From assembly GCA_017893485.1 (NCBI GenBank), contig CM030366.1, positions 104,629,796-104,693,795 of the forward strand: DNA of 64,000 nucleotides. The letters are read 5' to 3'. The notes under the pieces are model-generated. The model was given only the letters and a program-made list of their open reading frames with translations, was not told the origin of the DNA and made no database searches. Below, piece by piece: positions 48,096 to 57,570 of this stretch. Positions within the stretch are counted from its first letter, which is position 1; every line of letters starts with the position of its first letter. The translations under genes were made by a program, and so were the position numbers. The stretch comes from Hemerocallis citrina (lineage: Eukaryota > Streptophyta > Magnoliopsida > Asparagales > Asphodelaceae).

Positions 48096-50406
48096 AATTA
48101 TACAAGACAATTGAAAGTGCCTAAGTCGGTAGGGACATATTTTGAGATCGATTTGACTAAAGAGTAGTACAACTAGCACCACTTAATTACAAATCATTAC
48201 GGATGCATTATCCTGCACCGGCCAAATCTCAAGTTGAACTGTTTATTTCTTCATGGATGTTGCATCATCCTATCTTCTAGAGCATAATTGAAAGACCTAA
48301 TCAAGCAGTTTCGAAACTATCAAGGAAAATCATAATATCATAGGGAATAGACATTAGGAATTACGGTCTTTCATTACATATTAAATACAATCCAAATGTA
48401 TCATCTTCAAGCATGTAACTGCATAACTCCCCACTCCAACGGTGACCCTCTACTGTGTGATCTTACACAACACGGAGCATCGTCAAATCACCGACATTTC
48501 AAGCACAAACCTAGGACTCTAAACAGAGATTTTTCTCCCTTGGTCAGTGCATCTTTGATTATTGTGCTTCTTTGATTCTTCTTTTGTGAACAACTTACAC
48601 TAACTGGATTAGCATTCATGTAGCTAGAAACTAAAATGTTATAGTCTAATAGTCTGAATCAAAAGTCAACTCATGTGTGAGAACCATATTCCCGTTTGAA
48701 ATTCATACCTCAACCCATTTGTAATGCTAAATAACCACCCCATCATTGCTATTGCATACTATAAATTTTTGATCATCCAATAACTTTTCAGTTGGATAAT
48801 TTACGCGAAGATTGTAAGAATTGTGATATGTGGTCAGAGAGATCAACACAATCAAGACGACTGCAACAAAATGGGATAGAAGGTCAATTTGCACATAAAT
48901 GAACAAACCCTCTACCTAATTCCGTTCGTGATCGTTCAATCAATCTTCACTACTTAAATAGTATGCAAGAAAAAACCAAGATTTTATCAAAACTTTGAAC
49001 AATGCCTGGCAGCTAAGTTGCAACACTTTACCAGATCAGTATACCAAAAAGAACACAAGTGGAACACCACGAAAGCTACCTATTCCCCGGTTTGGATATA
49101 TGTGCACCAGTAGCACAACTCCACAGGAAAGCTACCCTTACCAATACGGGAGAGCAGCCCACAATGCGCTACCACTACCAACACTCTGAAAGCAGCCCAC
49201 AGTCACATCATGTTTACATAGTTAAGTAAGGAATGAGAATAATGCAACTGCAATGACTAATGGTGCTTGTTTCTACCAAAACATAAAAGATTTAAATGCT
49301 TCCGTCCCTCTCTTTTCTATTTTTTACGTCATTTTTTAAAATGGGACAGAGACAGGCAATATTATTAATTTGTTTTCTTCCACTCTTCGTCCTTTTCTTT
49401 AAAAAATAAAATAAAATAAAATAAAATAAAATATAATAAAATATATATAGGAGAGACAGAAGATCTTCTTCTGTCCATCTCTTTTCTATTTTTTCGTCAT
49501 TTTTTTAAATGGGAAAGAGACAGGCAATATTGTTTTTTTTTGTCCTTCACTTTTCGTTATTTTCTTTAAAAAATAAAATAAAATAAAATAAAATAAAATT
49601 ATATATATATATATATACCCAAACGGAAGAAGATCTTCTGGCTGGATATATTTTATAAAAAAAAATCCTTCTTTTGCAAAATATAAAGAGCATGAGAAAA
49701 GACTATCCAAAAAGAAAATGCTATTTTGGAGTTTTACTGTAGTGAAGGAGAAGATTGCTACTTTAACCGTAAGCTCATTACACTCAAGGTTGGAGACAAT
49801 ATAAAAGGCATAATTTATAAGGCTTTAAATTCAGGGCTTGCATGATCCAATCAAATTTAGAGCCTAATAATAGTTCTAGTGAGCAAATTCTAATAGTGTG
49901 AGATTTATGGTGGTTTAATCATCTATGCAGAATACCTTGAATGTCACTAGCTATAGGTGATGGGAGAAAAAGATGATCTTCCTAATTAAATAAATAAATT
50001 TTCTTTTGTAGATGACGAAATCACAGATTTCTCCTATTGGTCATCTTAATTGCAATTCATAATTAGGTAAAATGTCAAAAGTGTGGTAAGGATGATAGTA
50101 GAACATGACGAGTTTTGCACATGGATTCTTTTAATCAATCTCTTTCTTCTTCCTCTTTCAGACACTCTTAAATCTAATTTTTTATTTAAGGAAACATTCC
50201 AACGATCATTCAAACCAGAGCAATTAATTATTTGAATGCTTCATACTGGCTTCCCATCTTTTACTACAGATACAATAATCAACAAATGAAATAACACCTC
50301 CACCAAATAATTTATAAAAATATCTGAGGAAAAAATATATATGTAAAGACACTTTACAATTCACTATCACCATTGAAATAATGGATAAACCCATGAATTG
50401 AAGCCA
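48096..50406. other. Unassigned intergenic DNA left of the CRK array
   Basis: No domain, long frame or terminal repeat recognised across most of this stretch. The 64-codon frame at 48995-49189 has no recognisable features. It holds only the local tandem duplication described separately (49295-49640). This may be ordinary single-copy intergenic DNA and could mark the left flank of the array. Confidence 0.5.
49295..49640. repeat. Tandem duplication with (AAAAT)n runs
   Basis: Two imperfect copies of about 170 bases share CTCTTTTCTATTTTTT, GGGA(C/A)AGAGACAGGCAATATT and TTTCTTTAAAAAATAAAATA. Each ends in an (AAAAT)n run and a TA-rich tract. GAAGATCTTCT occurs at both ends of the second copy. Confidence 0.7.
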
Positions 50407-50414
50407 CATATATG

Positions 50415-50799
50415 CAGGGCCGGCCCTGAGTTCTTAGAGGCCCGAGGCGAACTCCCGAAATGAGCTCCCCATAAAAAAATAAAATAAAATAAAATAAAAT
50501 TTGCACATTGTTGAAAACAAATTATGTATGCAAAATATATAAACTTGTTTTGAATCATTCAAATTTAAAGTCTCATATCCAATTCAAGTCTTCAAGCCTA
50601 AACCCAACTCATTTTTAAAAAAAATTTAAAGGCTCAAATAATTATTTTTGGGGCCCCTAATAACAGTATTTTTCTTTTACGTGCAAAATTCGTGTCTATG
50701 TTTATAAGGTAATTACAAATTTGGCGGCCCTTAAAATTGCAAAAATGCCGGAGGCCTGAGGCGACCGCCTCACCCGCCTCAAGGGTGGGGCTGGCCCTG
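50415..50799. mobile_element. Short non-autonomous hAT element, copy 1
   Basis: Ends CAGGGCCGGCCC and, reverse-complemented on the right, CAGGGCCAGCCC. It has GAGGCG/CGCCTC subterminal motifs and an (AAAAT)n run. The right flank is AGTATCTG, as in the other four copies. The left flank is CATATATG, so the 8-bp duplication is missing on that side and the left neighbour is unrelated sequence. This copy therefore marks a rearrangement breakpoint. The termini resemble hAT-Tip100-type ends. Confidence 0.75.
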
Positions 50800-51528
50800 A
50801 GTATCTGCAGTATGATACCAATCTGTGATGTGGGGTTTCTTTTTTCGGAATGATTCACCTCATACCTAATAGCACAATTCTCTTAAAGAAAATTGATCTC
50901 TCCAGTATGTGGGATTCGGATTTTGGCTAAGAAAGTCATCTAGACAATTCTGACATTGTGGTCTGGGAGAATCAATGGGACATTACACTATCCCAATTAA
51001 ACTACTTGTACTATTAAACATCAGTTGTTTGGATGCACACTCATTGCCATTTAGAACAACTATTGCCACTAATGACGAGTTGATCAGATGCTTCAGCCAC
51101 TTGTTGAAAGTATTTTTATCCACTACTTCTAGAGCCCCATGACTATTGTATCCTAAATGATGTTGTCTAGGGAGGAGAATGGGAGTAAATCTCTATTTCT
51201 AACTAGACAATAGCCGTACCAGATGGTCACTTGACTAGTCTAAAGAACAAGTAGAATCACAGGAAGAATTACTAGATTTATTATCCGAGCAGTTTGTGAG
51301 GTTGATGTTGCCTCGGCAAAGAACGTATTCATATATATTCATTTTCATAGAGGTGGAGGCTGAGGAAGCAATGGAATGAACGAAATCTAAGAGATTCGAG
51401 GCAATGTCAACTTCTAAGATGATACAATCATTGAGCTCTTTGACAAAGGCAAACCCACCAAAACACAGAAACAAAAATGCAATCACAACAACGTCGAGGT
51501 GCCGCAAATGTATAGAAAGATGATTCAT
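50800..51528 (-). pseudogene. CRK ectodomain pseudogene, minus copy 1 (exon 1 only)
   Basis: The ATG at 51528 opens a signal peptide (hydrophobic VVVIAFLFLCFGGFAF) and the first DUF26/Gnk2 domain. The frame stops after 97 codons at the sequence CTTTAGACTAGTCAAG, where one extra base relative to the plus copies creates TAG. Beyond it, homology continues through the WYGYC-type end of domain 1, the second domain (CPIDS-type C-x8-C-x2-C region) and NCAIRYEV, to the hAT insertion at 50799. The TM-encoding exon found in the other units is absent because unrelated DNA begins left of the hAT. It is a dead gene, head-to-head with the copy at 51842. Confidence 0.85.
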
Positions 51529-51841
51529 ATTAACAACCCTTCCGAACTAATTCCAATTCTTCTGAACAACTTAACAATCTGTCAAACAAAAATAGACAAA
51601 CAAAAACGTCACTTACACTGCCATATAAGTCAGATTAGATGCATTCAACCATCTAATCTCAACCATTCATTTTTAAATGAGAGTTACATTTACCATTCAT
51701 TTACTCAACTGCATATTATTTCCACCATCAAATTGTCTTTCTTATATGGTAGTGTAAGTGACGTTTTTGTTTGTCTATTTTTGTTCGACGGATTGTTAAA
51801 TAGTTCAGAAGAATTGGAATTAGTTCAGAAGGACTATTAAT
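51529..51841. promoter_or_regulatory. Mirrored bidirectional promoter region, unit 1
   Basis: The 313 bases between the two divergent ATGs form an inverted repeat. CGTCACTTACACTGCCATAT (51607 on) is mirrored by ATATGGTAGTGTAAGTGACG (51744-51763), and the ATG-proximal TTCCAATTCTTCTGAAC is mirrored too. The centre has a perfect 10-bp hairpin, AGATTAGATG (51632-51641) with CATCTAATCT (51650-51659). Each arm has a TGACGT-type bZIP/TGA core facing its gene. The promoter role is inferred from position; equivalents lie at 54690-54988, 59314-59626 and 62517-62829. Confidence 0.6.
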
Positions 51842-52612
51842 ATGAATCATCTTTCAATACATTTGCGGCACCTCGACGTTGTTGTGATTGCATTTCTGTT
51901 TCTGTGTTCTAGTGGGTTTGCCTTTGTCAAAGAGCTCGATGATTGTTTCAGCTTAGAAGTTGACATTGCTCCGAATCTCACGGATTTCGTTCATTCCATT
52001 GTTTCCTCAGCCTCCACCTCTATGAAAAAGAATATATATGAACACGTTCTTTGCCAAGGCAACATCAACCTCGTAAACTGCACGGATAATAAATATAGTA
52101 ATTCTTCATGTGATTCTACTTGTTCTCTAGATAGTCAAGTGGCCATCTGGTACGGCTATTTTCTACTTAGAAACAGATATTTATGCCCATTCTCTTCTCT
52201 TGACAACGTCATTCATGATACAATAGTTACAAGGGCTCTAGAAGTAGTGGATAAAAATACTTTCAACAAGTGGCTGAAGGATGTGATCAACTCGTCATTA
52301 GTGGCAACAGTTGTTCTAAATGTCAATGATTATGCATCCAAACAACTGATGTTTAATAGTACAAGTAGTTTAATTGGTTTAGTGCAATGTCCCATTGATT
52401 CTCTCAGGCCACAATGCCAGAATTTTCTAGATGATTTTCTTAGCCCAAATCCGAATCCCACATACGTTAGAGATGAATGGTTTCCTCAAGAGAATTGTGC
52501 TATTAGGTATGAGGTGGATCTTTCCGAAGAAGGAAACCACATCACAGATTGGTATCATAAATACTGCAGATACTACTCCTTCACAATTACAAGGTGTGGT
52601 GTTTCGAAATAA
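51842..52612 (+). CDS. DUF26 cysteine-rich secretory-type protein, plus copy 1 (frameshifted tail)
   Basis: A 256-codon frame: signal peptide at residues 1-28; first Gnk2/DUF26 domain (about 30-115) with C71-x8-C80, C90 and C94; second domain (about 125-225) ending NCAIRYEV. Family members are extracellular, either as CRRSPs or as ectodomains of CRK kinases, and one member (ginkbilobin) binds mannose. Two features suggest decay. The third cysteine of the second C-x8-C-x2-C motif is Phe (residue 195). A 2-base deletion after EEGN (ACCACATC for ACCCCACATC) throws the last about 25 residues out of frame. The normal tail survives in another frame at 52540-52634. There is no TM or kinase. Expression is unknown. 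Confidence 0.7.
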   Translation: MNHLSIHLRHLDVVVIAFLFLCSSGFAFVKELDDCFSLEVDIAPNLTDFVHSIVSSASTSMKKNIYEHVLCQGNINLVNCTDNKYSNSSCDSTCSLDSQVAIWYGYFLLRNRYLCPFSSLDNVIHDTIVTRALEVVDKNTFNKWLKDVINSSLVATVVLNVNDYASKQLMFNSTSSLIGLVQCPIDSLRPQCQNFLDDFLSPNPNPTYVRDEWFPQENCAIRYEVDLSEEGNHITDWYHKYCRYYSFTITRCGVSK

Positions 52613-52971
52613 GCATAATAGGAATAATTTTTAGTGGGATCCACATTTAAAAAAAAAGAAAAAAATGATTTAAAGGTATGGTGTTTCATGCAGCTGGAGC
52701 TTCAAGTTATTAGTTGAAGCTCCACAACTTTTGAATTAGTAACTGAAAATTTTATCTTACGGAGAAGTATTTGTAAAGCTGTCTAGTTAAATCACTAATT
52801 TAAAAGTTGTGGGGACAGAGTTTAAAAATGCTAAGAACCAAACCCAAACCCCTCTATATCTGCCTTCTAACCCAAATTGTAGAATAAATAGAAATTTCAA
52901 TACACGTTACTCCAAGATTCAAAATGCAACCAATTCAAATTATAAATATATAATCTCTACTTTGGGCTTAC
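52613..52971. other. 3' flank of plus copy 1 with a hairpin and possible MITE
   Basis: GTGGTGTTTCATGCAGCTGGAG leads into a stem of TGGAGCTTC-type sequence pairing with GAAGCTCCA (about 52692-52732). The segment ends in AAACCCAAACCCC near 52850. Its reverse complement starts GGGTTTGGGTTTGG, a style common in plant MITEs. It recurs after every plus copy (55800, 57243, 60430, 63620). The breakpoint between plus-copy and minus-copy sequence lies somewhere here. No gene is supported. Confidence 0.4.
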
Positions 52972-54689
52972 GATAGCCTGTTTTTGGGGATCTCCTCCAA
53001 CAAAAGCATATGATAATCAAAATAAACACAACGACTGCTATAGGTGTGATAACAATCCTAATGAGCTTACCAACATATCTCTTCATTCCTGCACAAACAA
53101 TTGACTACTTTCAGAATGCAACATGGCAGATAATAGATCTGAACAGTCAAATCTAATTCAATTATATCTTGTTCAATTTCCTCATTATCTTCTCATGATT
53201 TAATTTATTTACGACACAAATATATGTTTTTTATGGAAGATTTGTGATACTTAAAATGTTTTTATCACAAATATTTCTAAATAATAAACTCTGCCAAGAA
53301 GTAAAAGTTTTCTGCCACAAGTTCTTCTATTGAGAATATTAATTGTCAACTTTATTATCATTTGATGTAGAGATAAAATCCAATCAAAGCTGTCTACTTC
53401 TTATATTTCCACCAAAAAGTATATGTATTGTTCAAAGTGTGATAAATGTCCAACAGAATACAAGTGAGAAAGATATAGTAAGAAGCTAATGAAATTAACC
53501 ATGAGTTTAGTTAGCATATTTGTAATTGCGTACCTTGTAATTGTGAAGGAGTAGTATCTGCAGAGCCGGACCTAAGTTCTCAGGGGCCCGAGGCGAACTC
53601 CCGAAATGGCCCCCCCATACAAAAATAAAATAAAATAAAATAAAATAAAATAAAATAAAATAAAATTTGCACATTGTTGAAAACAAGTTATGTATGCAAA
53701 ATATATAAACTTGTTTTGAATTGCTCAAATTTAAAGTCTCATATTCAATTCAAGTCTGCAAGTCTAAACCCAAATCATGTTTTAAAAAAAATTAAAGGCT
53801 CAAATAATTATTTTTGGGGCCTCTAATAACAGTATTTTTCTTTTACGTGCAAAATTCGTGTCTATATTTATAAGGTAATTACAAATTTGGGAGCCCCTAA
53901 AATCACAAAAATCCGGGTGGCCTGAGGCGGCCGCCTCACCCGCCTCAAGGGTGGGGTCGGCCCTGAGTATCCGCAGTATGATACTGATCTGTAATGTGGG
54001 GTTTCTTTTTTTGGAATGATTCACCTCATACCTAATAGCACATTTCTCTTGGAGAAAATTGATCTCTCCCATATGTGGGATTCGAATTTTGGCTAAGAAA
54101 ATCATCTAGACAATTCTGACATTGTGGTCTGGGAGAATCAATGGGACATTACACTATCCCAATTAAACTACTTGTACTATTAAATATCAGTTGTTTGGAT
54201 GCATACTCATTTCCATTTAGAACAACTATTGCCACTAATGACGAGTTGATCCGATGCTTAAGCCTTTAAAGTATTTTTATCCACTACTTCTAGAACCCCG
54301 TGACTATTATATCATAAATGACGTTGTCAAGGGAGGAGAATGGGAGTAAATCTCTATTTCTATCTAGACAATAGCCGTACCAGATGGTCACTTGACTAGT
54401 CTAGAGAACAAGTAGAATCACATGAAGAATTACTAGATTTATTATCCGAGCAGTTTGCGAGGTTGATGTTGCCTCGGCAAAGAACATATTCATATATATT
54501 CTTTTTCATAGAGGTGGAGGCTGAGGAAGCAATGGAATGAACGAAATCTGTGAGATTCAGGGCAATGTCAACCTCTAAGCTATTACAATCATCGAGCTCT
54601 TTGACAAAGGCAAACCCACCAAAACACAGAAACAGAAATGCAATCACAACAACGTCGAGGTGCCGCAAATGTATAGAAAGATGATTCAT
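52972..54689 (-). pseudogene. CRK pseudogene, minus copy 2: ectodomain exon, intron, TM exon
   Basis: Exon 1 runs from the ATG at 54689 to a GT donor at 53534 (ACAAG|GTACGC). It encodes a signal peptide and both DUF26 domains, broken by the shared 1-base insertion stop after codon 97, a 5-base deletion near 54268 and a hAT insertion (53561-53965). An intron of about 445 bp ends TTTGTGCAG. Exon 2 is 53088-52972 (117 nt), followed by another donor-like GTAAGC. Exon 2 encodes a single transmembrane helix (IVITPIAVVVFILIIICF) and a basic stop-transfer (CWRRS). This exon structure is that of cysteine-rich receptor-like kinases. No kinase exon follows. Non-functional. Confidence 0.8.
53561..53965. 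mobile_element. Short non-autonomous hAT element, copy 2
   Basis: Ends CAGAGCCGGACC and, reverse-complemented, CAGGGCCGACCC. It is flanked by AGTATCTG (53553-53560) and AGTATCCG (53966-53973), an 8-bp duplication with one change. It carries an (AAAAT)n run and sits in the last codons of the minus-strand ectodomain exon. The plus copies are uninterrupted here (GCAGATACTACTCC), which shows the empty site. Confidence 0.85.
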
Positions 54690-54988
54690 ATTAACAACCC
54701 TTCCGAACTAATTCCAATTCTTCTGAACAACTTAACAATCTTTCAAACAAAAACGTCACTTACACTGCCATATAAGTCAGATTAGATGCATTCAACAATC
54801 TAATCTAAACCATTCATTTTTGAATGAGAGTTATATTAACCATTCATTTACTCAAGTGCATATTATTTCCACCATCAAATTGTCTGTCTTATATGGCAGT
54901 GTAAGTGACGTTTTTGTTCGTCTATTTTTGTTCGACGGATTGTTAAATAGTTTAGAAGAATTGGAATTAGTTCAGAAGGACTATTAAT
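54690..54988. promoter_or_regulatory. Mirrored bidirectional promoter region, unit 2
   Basis: Same inverted-repeat layout as unit 1, slightly shorter. The central hairpin has one mismatch (AGATTAGATG with AATCTAATCT) and the left arm lacks the AATAGACAAAC stretch. TGACG motifs are kept in both arms. The promoter call is by position between divergent starts. Confidence 0.55.
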
Positions 54989-55783
54989 ATGAATCATCTT
55001 TCTATAAATTTGTGGCACCTCGACGTTGTTGTGATTGCATTTCTGTTTCTGTGTTTTGGTGGGTTTGCCTTTCTCAAAGAGCTTGATGATTGTTTCAGCT
55101 TAGAAGTTGACATTGCCCCGAATCTCACAGATTTTGTTCATTCCATTGTTTCCTCAGCCTCCACCTCTATGAAAATGAATATATATGAACACGTTCTTTG
55201 CCGAGGCAACATCAACCTCGTAAACCGCTCGGATAATAAATCTAGTAATTCTTCATGTGATTATACTTGTTCTCTAGATAGTCAAGTGGCCATCTGGTAC
55301 GGCTATTGTCTACTTAGAAATAGATATTTACTCCCATTCTCTTCTCTTGACTACGTTATTCACGATACAATAGTTACGAGGGCTCTAGAAGTAGTGGATA
55401 AAAATACTTTCAACAAGTGGCTGAAGGATGTGATCAACTCGTCATTAGTGGCAACAGTTGTTCTAAATGGCAATGATTATGCATCCAAACAACTAATGTT
55501 TAATAGTACAAGTAGTTTAATTGGTTTAGGGCAATGTCCCATTGATTCTCTCAAGCCACAATGCCAGAATTGTCTAGATGATTTTCTTAGCCAAAATCCG
55601 AATCCCACATACGGGAGCGATGAAAGGTTTCCTCAAGAGAATTGTGCTCTTAGGTATGAGGTGGATCTTTCTGAAGAAGGAAACCCCACATCACAGATTG
55701 GTTTCATAGATACTGCAGATACTACTCCTTCACAATTACAAGGTGTTGTGTTTCGAAATAAGCATAATAGGAATAATTTTTAG
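54989..55783 (+). CDS. DUF26 cysteine-rich secretory-type protein, plus copy 2 (full-length frame)
   Basis: A 264-codon frame, the only plus copy open to its natural end. Residues 1-28 are a signal peptide. Domain 1 spans about 30-115, with C71, C90, C94 and the IWYGYCLLR signature at 102-110. Domain 2 spans about 125-225, with C183-x8-C192-x2-C195 and NCALRYEV (C219). The tail is short and hydrophilic. There is no TM segment or kinase, so the predicted product is an apoplastic two-domain CRRSP-like protein. The second cysteine of domain 1 (C80) is Arg here, which should break a disulfide of the Gnk2 fold. The coding sequence ends just past the position where the minus-strand relatives have a splice donor (CAAG|GT). 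It is probably derived from a CRK exon 1. Confidence 0.75.
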   Translation: MNHLSINLWHLDVVVIAFLFLCFGGFAFLKELDDCFSLEVDIAPNLTDFVHSIVSSASTSMKMNIYEHVLCRGNINLVNRSDNKSSNSSCDYTCSLDSQVAIWYGYCLLRNRYLLPFSSLDYVIHDTIVTRALEVVDKNTFNKWLKDVINSSLVATVVLNGNDYASKQLMFNSTSSLIGLGQCPIDSLKPQCQNCLDDFLSQNPNPTYGSDERFPQENCALRYEVDLSEEGNPTSQIGFIDTADTTPSQLQGVVFRNKHNRNNF

Positions 55784-56119
55784 TGGGATCCACATTTTAA
55801 AAAATAAAAAAAAATGATTTAAAGGTGTGGTGTTTCATGCAGCTGGAGCTTCATGTTATTAGCTGAAGCTCCACAACTTTTGAATTAGTAACTGAAAATT
55901 TTATCTTACGGAGAAGTATTTGTAAAGCTGTCTAATTAAATTACTATTTAAACGTTGTGTGGAAAGAGTTTTAAAATGCTAAGAACCAAACCCAAACCCC
56001 TTTATATCAGCCTTCTAACCCGAATTGTAGAATAACTAGAAATTTCAATACACGATACTCCAAGATTCAAAATGCAACCAATTCAAATTATAAATATATA
56101 ATCTCTACTTTGTGCTTAC
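55784..56119. other. 3' flank of plus copy 2
   Basis: Same hairpin-bearing flank as after plus copy 1 (GGAGCTTCA and TGAAGCTCC around 55845-55872). No additional gene. It joins the minus-strand TM exon at 56120. Confidence 0.4.
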
Positions 56120-57242
56120 GATCGCCTGTATTTGGAGATCTCCTCCAACAAAAGCATATGATAATCAAAATAAACACAATGACTGCTATAGGTGTGATAA
56201 TAATCCATATGAGCTTACCAACATTTCTCTTCATTCCTGCACAAACAATTTACTACTTTTAGAATGCAACATGGCAGATAATAGATCTGAACAGTCAAAT
56301 CTAATTCAATTATATCTTGTTCAATTTCCTTATTATCTTCTCATGATTTAATTTATTTCTGACACAAATATATGTTTTTTTATGGAAGATTTGTGATACA
56401 TAAAAGGTTTTTATCACAAATATTTCTAAATAATAAAGTCTGCGAAGAAGCAAAAGGTTTCTGCCACAAGTTCTTCTATTGAGAATATTAACTGTAAACT
56501 TTATTATCATTTAATGTAAAGATAAAATCCATTCAAAACTGTCTACTTTTTTATTTCCACTAAGAGGTATATGTATTGTTCAAAGTGTGATAAGTGTCCA
56601 ACGGAGTACAAGTGAGAAAGATATAGTAAGTGGCTAATGAAATTATGCATCAGTTTAGTTAGCTTATTTGTAATTGCGTACCTTGTAATTGTGAAGGAGT
56701 AGTATCTGCAGGGTCGGCCCTCAGTTCTCAGGGGCCCGAGGCCAACTCCCGAAATAGGCCACCCAAACAAAAATAAAATAAAATAAAATAAAATAAAATA
56801 AAATAAAAAAATTTAAATTAAATTATATTAAATTAAATTAAATTAAATTAAATTAAAATTTGCTCATTGTTGAAAACAAATTATGCATGCAAAATATATA
56901 AACTTGTTTTGAATCATTCAAATTTAAAGTCTCATATTGAATTCAAGTCTTCAAGCCTAAACCCAGATCATTTTTAAAAAAAATTTAAAGGCTCAAATAA
57001 TTATTTTTGGGGCCCCTAATAACAGTATTTTTCTTTTACGTGCAAAATTCGTGTCTATGTTTATAAGGTAATTACAAATTTGGGAGCCCTTAAAATTGCA
57101 AAAATGCCGGAGGCCTGAGGCGGCCGCCTCACCCGCCTCAAGGGTGGGGCCGACCCTGAGTATCTGCAGTATGATACCAATCTGTGATGTGGGGTTTCTT
57201 TTTTCGGAATGATTCACCTCATACCTAATAGCACAATTCTCC
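56120..57242 (-). pseudogene. CRK pseudogene, minus copy 3: TM exon plus truncated ectodomain exon
   Basis: Exon 2 (56236-56120) encodes the TM helix and the basic CWRRS stop-transfer, preceded by a TGTGCAG acceptor. The intron leads to the exon 1 donor at 56682. A hAT copy (56709-57158) follows, then only the last about 85 bases of exon 1 (NCAIRYEVN onward). At 57242 the sequence switches abruptly to the 3' flank of a plus copy (CCACATTTTAAAAAAT). The signal peptide, most of both DUF26 domains, the promoter and the whole plus-strand partner are missing, a deletion of about 1.74 kb relative to the neighbouring units. Confidence 0.8.
56709..57158. mobile_element. Short non-autonomous hAT element, copy 3
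   Basis: Ends CAGGGTCGGCCC and CAGGGTCGGCCC (right end reverse-complemented). Perfect 8-bp duplication AGTATCTG (56701-56708, 57159-57166). The internal microsatellite has both AAAAT and AAATT units. Confidence 0.85.
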
Positions 57243-57570
57243 ACATTTTAAAAAATAGAAAAAAATGATTTAAAGGTGTGGTGTTTCATGCAGCTGGAGC
57301 TTCATGTTATTAGCTGAAGCTCCACAACTTTTGAATTGGTAACTGAAAATTTTATCTTACGGAGAAGTATTTGTAAAGCTGTCTAATTAAATTACTATTT
57401 AAAAGTTGTGTGGAAAGAGTTTTAAAATGCTAAGAACCAAACCCAAACCCCTTTATATCAGCCTTCTAACCCGAATTGTAGAATAACTAGAAATTTCAAT
57501 ACACGATACTCCATGATTCAAAATGCAACCAATTCAAATTATAAATATATAATCTCTACTTTGTGCTTAC
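57243..57570. other. Orphan 3' flank of the deleted plus copy 3
   Basis: Begins CCACATTTTAAAAAATAG, exactly as 55790 does after plus copy 2, but without any upstream coding sequence. It has the same hairpin and AAACCCAAACCCC motif. It is the right-hand side of the deletion junction. Confidence 0.7.

Noticed and set aside
54000..54105. Apparent small gene ending in the hAT element on the minus strand (also 50634-50858, 56993-57244, 58424-58648)
   Set aside because: Its first part is the real tail of CRK exon 1; the rest is read-through into the hAT insertion, not an independent gene.
56112..56510. Small frames in the 3' flanks of the plus copies (also 57513-57961, 60749-61149)
   Set aside because: They lie antisense to, or inside the intron of, the minus-strand CRK pseudogenes and are explained by exon 2 and the intron.
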